Below the pieces are notes generated by a model. It was not told the DNA's origin. It did no database searches and worked only from the letters and a program-made list of their open reading frames with translations. From contig JAKMXF010000350.1 of the NCBI GenBank assembly GCA_024704765.1, positions 1 through 64,000 on the forward strand: a stretch of 64,000 bases of DNA, given 5' to 3'. Made by a program: the position numbers and the translations under genes. Shown here piece by piece: positions 54,135 through 64,000 of this stretch. The DNA is from Oopsacas minuta. Taxonomy: Eukaryota; Porifera; Hexactinellida; Lyssacinosida; Leucopsacidae. Position 1 is the stretch's first letter; each line of letters starts with the position of its first letter.

Positions 54135-56069
54135 AGGTTATATAATTTATTATGTTTCTATTTTCAAATTCAAAACTAAGGAGCTGTTAGTATGCACGGC
54201 GCTTCGTGACGATCTAAATTAGTGGTTTCAATAAAGCCTTTATTGAAACCACTTTTTGGGCTTCTTTCAGACCGACTAATTCAATCGCGGGCCGCGGTTA
54301 TAAATTTCGGCCCGCGTGCAACTCTGATTGAAACTCAAACTTGAGGCTAAGCCAAGTTTCTTAGTTGCTTTGTCAATCTGACTTTTATACCTTGTTACTC
54401 TGGAAACACGGACTTACTACTTGTGTATTACTGATACGAGTTGTTTGGTGATGTCCCCCAAACAGAGTATTTTCCATGAATCAACTGTTGGTTAGCATCT
54501 TGTAGATTTAAACCCTATCCTGTATCCAAAGTATTTACCCGATTTATTTAAAATTTACTGGTGAATTTTGTACGGGGTTATAGGATGAAAAAGATATGTG
54601 CAAATATATGTTTTAGGCCTTAACACGGTCACAGGAAGATAACCTCAAATTTATCAAATATAGGAAATCTTTCGACATAGAAATATAGTATTAAAAAAGG
54701 GTTGAAATATCTGAATTCTTCAAACAAGCACCCTATGCTGGAAAAAATATCATGGCAGCCCAGAGGCCTATCCAGACTATACCCGGAACCAGTGCTCAAC
54801 AAGATCAAAATTTGTTGGTAGAGATTAGCCACTATTTTTCTCCTTTTCGAAACCTAGTTTATAACCTCAATGTAGAATCTAAATATTTTGGTGGCATATC
54901 CAGTGACGTAACGAGGCTAAGTGTCGCTGGGGGCAAGTGCGAAAAACGCCGCCCCACAAGAAAATTACACTAAATATATTTTAAACAAACCTATTTTATT
55001 AAAACAGCTGGAGTGTTCAAACCTCAAACGTGGGCTCAACCTTAAGATTGCGAGCAATTTGGAATCTAGGAGCGTATGCAGTGATGGATCCAAGAATTTC
55101 TGGTGTGGGATACCCATCTAGCTGGGGTATGGGGTGCAATTGGGCCCCAGATTGCCAGGCATAGTTTTGGGAAAACCTATTGATATATCACTCGAGCTTT
55201 CTTGATTAACTGCGAATATATCTTGAAATCAGTTATAAAAATATTACTCTCATTGTTCAAGAAATAATAAATATTATTGTATCTTATGGCTACCGCATCC
55301 TTTAGACAAATGCTTATACAATATTGTACAATGATCAAACTGTTATATATTAGTATGCGATTGCGTGCAATTTGTGTAATTATGTGGAAAAGTGTAAATC
55401 CGCCCCTATTGCGGGCTCGTATTATGAATGCAACAGTATTTACGTATGAAATGCAAATTTCCTGAGTTTAGTTACCAGAATTGAGGTCCAATTAAGGGTT
55501 CAGATAAATGAATGTCTTTAATGTTAGTCACATTAAGACCTCTAGTAAGCTCCATATGATATATGAGGAGTTTAGAATTATGATATACAACATACATATC
55601 ATCTTTCTGCATTTTACGAAAATAATTTCAACAATTAGAATAATATGACTGTAATTCACTTTGTGCTCGAAAACATCGAATCCGAACACGAATCGAACCC
55701 GATTCTAACTCTGATTTGGTTAGATTTATCTAACTTTCATCATACTCAATCGAAAATGTTATTTAGTCTCAAATTTGAGTTCTAAACGACTAGTAGTAAT
55801 GCTTTGGGGGTCAGATCACTGTCCTGCCTTATACCATCCAGGTGGCCCAGAGATCCAGAGCAATTTACTGCTCCCATGATTGATCACTATTACAACAAAA
55901 CATAATACTAAATCTACATTCCATTCTAAAAGAAACGATAAAATACAGAATCTAAGATTAGGCTAGAGGCATATATACAATCCTAATTCACGATACAATT
56001 ATAATAGATATTTAGTAGCGAATATTAAGCCTTGAGACTACACATAGTTATGTGTGTATAATGCACGTA
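54135..56069. other. Spacer between the TRIM duplicates
   Basis: Starts with the promoter side of gene A, including the hairpin at 54221 and a GCGGGCCG / CGGCCCGC inverted element (54286-54325). The plus frame at 54752-54973 (MAAQRPIQTIPGTSAQQDQN) has some protein character but decays quickly. No gene is called. Confidence 0.4.
54221..54253. repeat. Perfect 16-bp inverted repeat with 1-nt spacer
   Basis: AGTGGTTTCAATAAAG and its exact complement CTTTATTGAAACCACT, 87 bp upstream of the start codon of TRIM gene A. Could be a palindromic protein-binding site or the remnant of an element end. Confidence 0.7.
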
Positions 56070-59000
56070 TTAAGTTATGAAGTGGATCTCACCACTAGAT
56101 AGTAGCATGATCTGATTCTTTGTCTCATGTGAGAATGCTCTTATCATTGTGTCTTTAAGAGTTTTACCTTTAATATCTGTAGATTGTGGAATAGAATTTT
56201 CTAACACAGATTCCTGATTCAAATTATGATTTTGTTGAGTGTACATCAGCATTTGGTTATGGCGATTGTCGCTCATTCCGTAATCATAATCAATATCTCT
56301 ATCATAATTTGGTTGAAAATATGGATTATTATTTTGAACATTTTGTTGAATCTGATTAAGATTGTATTTATGAATAGAGCCAGTACTCACATCCACTACA
56401 TATAGTGTATCAGTAATTGTAGTTATACAGCAGAAAGGAGACATTTGTTGAGATAAAGTATATAATCCTTGATATTGCAGGTTGTTAATGTTGTACACCT
56501 GAATGTAATATTGATTATTATTGGAATTAGGATAACATGGATTGTTATTAGCATGCGGGTTTACCGAATGAAGAATCAACAACTGATTGGTTTGTGTAGT
56601 AGATCTGACCATATCTACGAAGTTATATAATCCCATACCCAGATGTTGTCCACCCATGCCCAGATGTTGTCCAGGCATACCCGGATATTGTCCTTGCATA
56701 CCCGGATATTGTCCTTGCATACCCGGATATTGTCCTTGCATACCCGGATGTTGTCCTTGCATGCCCAGATGTCCAAAAAAGCCACCATGTTGTTGTGCAT
56801 AAGTTAAGATATTAATTGTTCCCTCCTTAACTCCAGTTTGATAGTTTACTTTATAAATGTTAGGAGATTCAATACAAGGTATGAATACAGAATTGATATC
56901 TGAAAATGTGTATAATTTGGGATTAGGAATGGTACCAATTTGATTTATCATCTTTATTTGTTGGAGAACTTTTCCTTCTTCAGAATACACATATATAATA
57001 TTATCAGAGATAATTATAACGGAAGTATTCAAAATAGCTATAGAAGAGTTTAATTGAAATGAAGCTGGGGCTGTTACTTTAATAGTTTGTCTTTTTCTCA
57101 AGGAATTATGAATTTGTTGATAAGTTTTCCAGTGAGTGCGAAACAACACATAAAATACATTAGTAGATGAATTGTATGCAACATCAATTGGGTTGTCAGA
57201 GTAATCGTGCATTTGACCAGTTTGTTTGTTAGCAAGTCGGTAACTCTTATGCATTTTGGCAACAAAAGCTGATTGCTCTTTAGGATTTTTAGCTTTATTT
57301 ACAGTCAAGAATTTATTTAAAAAATTCTCTATATTTTGTTTAGTTTGATGATTAACATTGACATTGTATGAATCTGATGGAATATTGAAATCATTTAGAA
57401 ACAAAGAAATATCCTGTAACTTGTCTACAGGTCTATTACTGATACCAGTCACATATGAGTACATACTCAACACACCCACATAACCTGTGTATGTGACTGT
57501 TTGTTTCAGCTGTTGAATAGCATCTTCCAATGGAGTAATCAGTGTTTGATATTTGTTAGACAATTCTTCTAATAGAACTGCTTGTCTAATCTCCAGCTGA
57601 TTGTACAGCTGTTGAAAGAATGTGAGCACCTGTGTAGTCTGTGTATTCAATTTCTTTTCTAGATTTGATTTCCTATCTTCTAACTGACAAATACGAGAAT
57701 TAGCTTCTTGTATACATTCCTCTTGCAACATATTTGTTGATGACGTAATATTAATACCCTCAGAATAAGGATGTAGATATTCTTCTGGGAGTTTTGATTT
57801 TGTTCCAATCCCAGCATCTGAAATATGGGTATACATTATTAATTATAAATTGTTGTTTATTGGTCTGTCTGTTTGTATGTTTGTTCGTTCTCAAGAAAAT
57901 GATTTATGGTATGTATTTTGAATCCAAATTTCGCCCTTTTGAGAAGTTGCATATTTATGTATTTATCGTTTTTTCAAGAAAGTAATTAAATAAAACTCGA
58001 ATATTGTGAATTCGATGTAAATGTTTTTTACGAGCCTGCGATGAACTCGGCGCATTGCGCCTCGAAGTATCCATTATTCTCCAAATTGATGGCCCCTTTG
58101 AGTATTATAATATAGATATATTTAGAACAATGTAATTCACAAATAAGATCAACCCCCTTTGTAGCCGTTTAGAGCAAGCCTGTACGTATATTTTGAGATT
58201 TTGCTAATTTGTTTACTTTATATTCATAAAAACAACAATAAATTTACTTATGATTAATCCAAAAGTGTGAAAATCGGATTCAAGCATGTTCGATATATTT
58301 AGTGAAGTTTATTCGAATTCTATTTACTTCCTTGATAAACACAATAAATACAAAGTTATGCGACAATTTCAAAATTGCATACCATAAATCCTTTCCTTGA
58401 CAATGGACAAACAGAATAATTGAGATTTTATAATATAGATTTTATGAATATAAATTAAGTAAACAAAGGAATCGAAATTTCAAAATATACGTAGACACTG
58501 GCTCTCAACAATTATATTGGCCTAATCAAGTATGCTGAATCCGAATATTACATTGTCAACAACGTATTGTGAACATATGTTGTTTAGTGCATAAAGTAAA
58601 CAAATTTGTAAATAGTCTCAGAAACTTGTTTCAACAGTTATCTGAGGGAACTATGTACCCTCATTCCAAATTTTTCATTTCCAAGTTACTCATATCAGTC
58701 ATATGTTCTTCTTACTATAAAAAATTCTAGGCGCGAAGTGCAGGGTTACAGTTACATGTGAATACAGCTTGCAACCCCGCAGCGCGAGGAAGCGAAGCGG
58801 GCTCGTATTAATGAAAGTATAACCAATGTTTATGTATGAAATGCATATTTACTGATTCGATACAAGGGTTTCTTAATTGCTGGGGTAGCCTGATATTTTC
58901 AAAACTGAGATTGCTATAGTAAACTGACAGTAGTATTGGAGAATATTACATTACTAACTCGACTATCCTATCAAACTACCTCCTGTAGTAGTAGCTTGTA

Positions 59001-59505
59001 GACTTGTGAGAATATCTTGTACAGAAGACTCCTGTAGTGTGTGTAGCTGTAGTATGAGATGTCCTATGTTATACTTCTCATGACTTTTCAAATCAATCTT
59101 ACAAATAGTAGCTTTACATTCTACACAATAAGCTACAGCTGTCTCACCTGGGTCTCCAAACACACAGTCAGTACATCTGAGATTATCTGTATTAGTCTTC
59201 AGTTGTTTCAGCTTGTTGATTAGTTCTGGTAAAGGATTGCTCTGTAGCTCTAAGCTATCATCCTCGTAACTGGGACAGAGTGGACACTGTATTGACTCAT
59301 TTCCTTCTTGTTTAACCTTCTGATCAATACAGGTCTTACAGAATGAGTGTAAACAAGATAGGAATGTAGCTCTCTTGACAGAATATTGACAGAGATGACA
59401 AGTGAATGTCACATCATTAAAGTGTTGCTGTCTCTTACTATCAGCTACTTTATCAGTTTTATATTGAGTCTCTTTTGGTGGAATCTCAAAAATTCTTGTA
59501 GCCAT
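56070..59505 (-). CDS. TRIM protein B: RING, B-box, coiled coil, NHL-like propeller, GQxPGM repeats
   Basis: Two exons, 59505-58980 and 57817-56070, with the same donor (GGAG|GTAGTT) and phase as gene A and acceptor TTCAG|ATGCTG; 757 residues. Exon 1 is nearly identical to A, with the same RING (Cys36 to Cys77) and B-box residues. An in-frame ATG at 59523 exists, but MATRIF at 59505 is the start shared with A. Exon 2 follows A closely through coiled coil and propeller but has extra sequence: a run of heptad GQ(Y/H)(P/L)GM(Q/P/G) at residues about 524-571, and an Asn/Tyr/Asp-rich insert (DRDIDYDYGMSDNRHNQ) near the end. Presumed RING E3 ligase, target unknown. The 1.16-kb intron is made mostly of Helitron-like sequence. 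Confidence 0.82.
56632..56774. repeat. 21-bp coding minisatellite in TRIM gene B
   Basis: Nearly seven copies of a 21-bp unit (CATACCCGGATATTGTCCTTG on the plus strand), encoding the heptad GQYPGMQ and variants on the minus strand. Central units are identical, outer units diverged. Absent from gene A. Confidence 0.9.
57839..58440. repeat. Helitron-like copies in intron of TRIM gene B
   Basis: 57839-58020 resembles a 5' end in plus orientation (TATAAATTGTTGTTTATTGG). From 58030 an inverted copy runs from GAGCCTGCGATGAACTCGGC and CGCCTCGAAGTATC to CCTTTCCTTGACAATGG. More related sequence continues to about 58805 (GCGCGAGGAAGCGAAGCGGG). Confidence 0.5.
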
Positions 59506-60227
59506 TATGTAAGGCCTAATCATTGATTATTTATACAGATTTAAATTACTAAGGAGTTGAAAATATGATATAGCGAATATCCCATACAGTTAAATTATAT
59601 TTATTTATAGGCAGCGGCGTAGCTAGCATTTTCTCTTTGGGGTTACCACTGGGGTTGCTGATAGTAGCTAGGGGTTGCCAGCAACCCCTAGCTATGCTTA
59701 TGTTTATAGGGCATGATTTATCATTATTTAAATTACCCAAGTTGTTATAGACATCAAGTACAACTGAATTGCACACATGCTAACCAGGCTGAGAGAATAG
59801 CGAAATGGAAAGCGGTATTTATTTGCTTCATACGTTGAGTTTTAAATTCCCCCATCAAAAAGTATATCTGTATATGTTTGAAACACTCAGAAACCTTCAA
59901 CCTTTAATCTCAAATATTACCGATACTAGCACATCAACCACGTTTGGTTAAATTTATTAAATTCATATTATTGAGAAAAATGAGATCAAAATTTCAGGAT
60001 CATTTCGTAAATACTAACTACTTCCATTTATGGCATTTTAGTATTCCTACGGTATTCTAAACATATTTGGCAAGGGCTGAGAATTTTCGCACTGGACTCT
60101 ATAATATATTGAAAGGTAGGTAACTGATTATAGCATCACATGAGTAGAATATTAGCGTCTACAACTATCACTAAAATGTGATTCTGGCACACTACGCTTA
60201 GACTTTATACCAAGCTTGACAGTCCTG

Positions 60228-60760
60228 ACAACCAATTCAATTATACCGCTTAATTTTCTTTTGAAGAGGGCACTGATGAAAGTTACACAATGAACAAAGA
60301 GTATCGGACTTATCTGACCAAGAATGAATCTCAGAAGTCAGAACCAAACTTACCTGACGAATATAATTTGTCTCGCTTCTTTCGTGATGATTCGGCTATG
60401 CATCTACGCATTTGTTGACAGTAATTTGTCTACGTCTCCTTTGTTAGTTTTCATTACTCTACGATCCCCATCTCAAGATTTTGGTACGATCCCGCTAACA
60501 AAAATATAGGAGTGCGTTGTAGCTTGCTTGTAGACCTAATTCCTTCACAGCAGAGTATGGAAATTAGCATCATTGAAGCAAAGTACAGCTAGAATGACAG
60601 TAGAAAGGTAATTAAAGTGTTAGCAATTATAGCTTGTTATTCATAACCTTACTGATTTTTACAGCGCCCATTGACCCACTGTATCGGAAATTTGTGATGG
60701 ATTGCAATAACTTCTTAGACATCTGAATGAAGAACACGACATATATCCTCCTGAAGATAG
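60228..60760 (+). pseudogene. Decayed coding-like segment of unknown origin
   Basis: A frame from about 60253 reads FEEGTDESYTMNKEYRTYLT and PNLPDEYNLSRFFRDDSAMH, then a stop at 60415. Shorter frames follow (VDLIPSQQSMEISIIEAKYS; APIDPLYRKFVMDCNNFLDI at 60663, after an apparent 3' splice acceptor). The composition is protein-like but interrupted. Could be a gene remnant or old transposase; I recognise no family. Confidence 0.25.
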
Positions 60761-61194
60761 TTCATGGTTATTATTTTCACGTAGGTTTGAAGCTTGAGAC
60801 TATTTCTCAAAACTGCGTAATACACATTTGGTTGGATTATTTTCCGATTGACTTTTGCTTTGTGTATTATTAATAAGATGGATACATTTGATCAGGGTAA
60901 TACTCGAAAATAATACTTAGATCCGTATTTGGATTACATAATATTGAGGGTAAGATTTTACAGTTTGCAAATTTAGCCAACGGCAGTGGTGTCCTGCTGT
61001 GGGAGCGGGTGGGAGCGCCGCTCCCATACTTTTTTAACAAATCAAATTGGCAAGTAACAATTAATTCAGAAGTTACTGAATTTATGTACCTGATATCTAT
61101 AGTAGCATGCAATCAATATTTGAAATCAATTGAAATTTGTTCCAAATATAATTTAGTCGAGTTGGAGAGCAAATGTTTACTTTATAGCGCCATG

Positions 61195-61536
61195 CAGGCT
61201 TGGACCGGGTCACTATTTTCAATGAATTTTGGGGTCTGAACCGGGTCACTGATTTTGACTTGACCTGGTTTAATCTTATAGATAATTTAATTATATCGGT
61301 TTGTAAAATCATAAAGATTCAGTCAATATTAGTTGGACGTTTCATTTTCATGAATCATTAGTATTTTTACCAAACTTATTTGGTATCACTACTATTGTAT
61401 ACTTATATACATATATGCTCTTATGTACGTATAGATATGTAATATAGAAAATTAATGTTTTGAAAAACCGGGTCACCGGGTCAGAGGTTTCAACCTGGTC
61501 TACCGGGTCAGGAAATCATGACCCGGTCCAAGCCTG
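61195..61536. mobile_element. hAT-like MITE, 342 bp, perfect 8-bp duplication
   Basis: Inverted ends CAGGCTTGGACCGGGTCA / TGACCCGGTCCAAGCCTG, flanked by GCGCCATG on both sides (61187-61194 and 61537-61544). GACCGGGTCA-type motifs recur inside. No transposase. Confidence 0.9.
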
Positions 61537-62875
61537 GCGCCATGAATATATCGTAGAAGTTATTCCATGCGATTCATCTAAATGCGAAAGGGGGTTCAGT
61601 TAAATGAATATCATATTGGATGAGAACGAAACCGGCTTACAATAGAACACGTTTCTTCTTTGCTGTTTATCCAGCTTAATGATCCACCACTGACTATTTG
61701 GAGACCATTGGAATGTTCTAAATCTTGGCTCTTGCACCATAATTCAGCAACAGATATCCATGGCTTGAAATCCAAAATTTCTGAGCCCCATAAACAAGAA
61801 GAAATTTGGAAGTATTATTAGTTAAATAATTTTAGGTACTCAATTACTTGTTAGAACTCTATTTTCAGATTTACTACTAAACCTTTGATATTATTCATAC
61901 TTATCTTATTAATTCAATTACAGGTATATTGTTTGAATTTTGTATTAGAAATTAGGATATATTCAATTGAATTTGAAATTTGAAATACCGCTCCCATACT
62001 TATAATTAGAGCAGGGCATCTCTGGCCAACGGGGCATGCCCTGGGGCACGAGATTTTGCCAGGGGGGGCTTTGCCCTCTACGCCCCCCGTGGCATCATAA
62101 CCGATTTACATTTCGTTTCATGCACATTACAGAATCACAATAATGAACTTTGTTATATTTCCCTATTAACTAATATTCAAAGAAATAGAATAGTCAAAGT
62201 TCAGCTAATTCGTATATTTTTGTTAATATAAACTGACTATGGATAGACAACTAGAATTGATTCACTATGTTATATTCATGGTTCTGATCGATGAGTTCAG
62301 ATCGTTTACGCATTATATAGTATATTAGATGAATAATGGGCGATACCATATCCCACCGACAAAACTACCAAACCAGCCAACTAATTAGCGCCAGCTAATC
62401 CGGTGTATTAAACAGGTGCGGGGGTAATAATTATTAAACATTAAAGTGGCTTAACTCCCTCATATACAGGAAGATTTTCCGACTGTCCTGTTTGTGAGAC
62501 AATCAGTTTTACGGATTTAAAATGAATGTTTTTTCCGGTCGAAACGTTCCAATAAGCAGAGTCCTCCCACTTTTCATTAACCAGATTAGCCAATATACAC
62601 CTACCATTCTCTACTAAGTCTACTGTAGCTGTATATTCGCTCTAGTTGTTATGCGTATTTAGGAAATTATCTTATTAACAATTCAATAAACATCCTTAAA
62701 TTAAATAATCAAACATTTCAAAATGTATTCAATTGTATGCAGCCCTTTTGTGTTAAATAATCTATGAAATAGAATGTGTAACTGCTCTTTATACATAAAT
62801 TTAGTTAATTCCATCTGTGAATTCAGTCATCTCTACAGCCCAGCAGAGTGTGTTATAAAATTTTCCTAAATGACA

Positions 62876-63421
62876 CTATGGCGCGCGTCTCTTAGTCTGT
62901 GTGGCGATCCACTCTAGACCGTTGTATAACCCCTCCCCCGTGAGAGCGCAGCAGCTCTGAATGTGCCATATACGGTCCTTGAGAGAGGTGAGGTTGAGAT
63001 ACTTTGATATTTCTGTAGCACTCATAGCATCAGAGAGATCCTGTTTGTTAGCGAATACAAGAAGTCTAGCTTTCTTCAGTTCTTCATTCTGTATCATGCT
63101 GTGTAGTTCTTCCTTCGTTACAGGCAGTCTCTCCCTGTCTGTGCTGTCCACTACCAGAATTATTATTTCAGCATTAGAGTAGTATGATCCCCACGAGGAC
63201 CGGATAGCATCCTGTCCCCCGATATCCCACATTATGAATTTAGTATTATTCCATAGAATCTCCTCTACATTGCTGCCTATTGTGGGAGATGTGTGTACTA
63301 CTTCATTTGTGAGGAATTGGTATAAGATGGTTGTCTTTCCAGCATTATCTAGTCCCACTATAATAACTTTATGATTCTCATTACCGAATAGACTCCAAAG
63401 CTTGCTCCATAACAATCCCAT
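62876..63421 (-). CDS. ARL5: ADP-ribosylation factor-like GTPase 5
   Basis: A 181-residue small GTPase. An upstream in-frame ATG exists at 63490, but the family start MGLLWSKLW at 63421 is preferred since Gly2 is the expected myristoylation site. GLDNAGKTT (residues about 23-31) is the P-loop, [12 protein letters not shown] holds the switch I threonine, WDIGGQ is switch II with the catalytic Gln, NKQD is the guanine-specificity motif, and CCALTGEGL is the SAK-equivalent region. [19 protein letters not shown] after the switch and the CCALTGEGL stretch are distinctive of ARL5. ARL5 acts at the trans-Golgi network, recruiting the GARP tethering complex for endosome-to-Golgi traffic. Single exon, normal length. 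Confidence 0.93.
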   Translation of the reverse strand: MGLLWSKLWSLFGNENHKVIIVGLDNAGKTTILYQFLTNEVVHTSPTIGSNVEEILWNNTKFIMWDIGGQDAIRSSWGSYYSNAEIIILVVDSTDRERLPVTKEELHSMIQNEELKKARLLVFANKQDLSDAMSATEISKYLNLTSLKDRIWHIQSCCALTGEGLYNGLEWIATQTKRRAP

Positions 63422-64000
63422 ATCTTGAATATCTATTGTGTTACTATGATTAATAAACAAATAAATAATTAATACAAACGATGATACCATACCTAGTGTT
63501 AAAATTGTTGCAATACGTATTATAACAGATACAAAACCAAGTAATACGAATAAATAAATCTATGAGATTGTCATCAAGTTATATTTAATTTATAATCCTA
63601 ATTACAGACACAACACTAGCCTCATTATATATTTACAATAAATATTATGTATTCTATATTATACAAATGTCTAAATTCAAATTGTGATCAAGAAAGTTTG
63701 AATAGAAGTTATAGAGATAATTCTTAAATAAGTGATAATTCTGCATGTAACCTGCAGCACCACAGGGTTGAGCACAGGGGCGGTCCCAGGATTTTGCATA
63801 GACCGAGGTAAGGCCGAAGCAAAGATTTCAAACCCGGAGAAAAATCTTATTATATAATGGGCAGTGGTGGCCTGAGGATCTGGTAAAACCGGGGCAAATC
63901 TCTCTCATACAGGGACATAACTAAACCCGCATTAACTGGTGCGACAGCAAAGAAGCGGGATTAGCTATATTAGTACGGTAATATAAGTAGTGTATGAAAA
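63422..64000. other. ARL5 upstream region; hAT-like ends
   Basis: Promoter side of ARL5. At about 63774 (CAGGGGCGGTCCCAGGATTT) and 63861 (GGCAGTGGTGGCCTGAGG) there are hAT-type 5' ends without visible partners before the window ends. Confidence 0.35.

Larger units (their letters stand above)
59506..62875. other. 3.4 kb intergenic; repeats and a decayed coding-like stretch
   Basis: About 59612-59700 is a hAT-like inverted segment (GCGGCGTAGCTAGCATTTTC, CAACCCCTAGCTATGC). 60228-60760 has short protein-like frames (see that entry). A hAT-like MITE lies at 61195-61536, and a GC-rich palindromic GGGGCATGCCCTGGGGC stretch at about 62031. No intact gene. Confidence 0.4.

Noticed and set aside
54752-54973. 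Plus-strand frame starting MAAQRPIQTI
   Set aside because: Some protein-like composition at the start, but the frame turns into low-complexity sequence and has no family match; perhaps a transposon remnant.
56632-56774. CRISPR-like array
   Set aside because: Units are contiguous with no spacers, lie in coding frame, and the genome is eukaryotic.
56587-56802. Plus-strand Cys/Pro-rich frame over the minisatellite
   Set aside because: It is the antisense reading of the 21-bp repeat array inside TRIM gene B.
62961-63182. 73-codon frame antisense to ARL5
   Set aside because: Shadow of a strongly conserved GTPase gene.
63422-63490. Upstream in-frame ATG of ARL5 at 63490
   Set aside because: It would add 23 hydrophobic residues in front of the conserved MGLLW start and bury the myristoylation glycine.

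Overview
The window is nuclear DNA from an AT-rich animal genome. Genes are eukaryotic (RING/B-box TRIM proteins, NHL propellers, a formin, PAQR receptor, PDZ scaffold, ARL5 GTPase, SLC29 transporter, dual-specificity phosphatase, GT10 fucosyltransferase, palmitoyl thioesterase, P450). Introns are GT-AG where I can define them, and intergenic DNA is full of short non-autonomous transposons. Most genes are read from a single uninterrupted exon (the formin is 1,208 codons). This, with the many coiled-coil/NHL and TRIM-NHL genes, suggests a compact early-branching metazoan; a glass sponge is my best guess, from family content only and unproven.

Layout. 0-17 kb: a truncated, frameshifted copy of an ADP-ribosyltransferase-fold-like gene; a broken NHL gene (minus); an intact coiled-coil/NHL gene (minus) divergent from a paralog whose propeller is replaced by PPPDIP repeats (plus); a mitochondrial-clan P450 broken by four frameshifts (minus); a fucosyltransferase (plus); and an NHL pseudogene split by a hAT-like element. 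17-24.3 kb: an intact ART-fold-like gene, an NHL propeller gene, a PAQR receptor and an unrecognised basic protein, all plus. 24-30 kb: repeats and a PPT2-like thioesterase (minus). 30-47 kb: a harmonin-like (USH1C-type) PDZ gene with at least eight exons and probably ten. In the ten-exon model its intron 8 holds a complete PH-domain formin on the same strand, and intron 9 holds a dual-specificity phosphatase on the other strand. 47-64 kb (minus): an ENT4-like transporter, two nearly identical tandem two-exon TRIM genes, and ARL5.

Repeats account for most of the remaining DNA: pogo/Tigger-like MITEs with TA duplications, hAT-like MITEs with 8-bp duplications (30.57, 61.2 and 15.8 kb), Helitron-like non-autonomous copies, and foldback elements, the largest a ~1.7-kb inverted repeat in intron 5 of the PDZ gene. 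No CRISPR array, rRNA, operon or prokaryotic system is present.

The most notable points are the nested-gene locus at 30-47 kb, the TRIM tandem duplication (matching splice phase, one copy with a private 21-bp coding minisatellite and different TE load in the introns), the shared coiled-coil head with exchanged C-termini at 4-7 kb, and the ART-fold-like family at both 0 and 17.4 kb.
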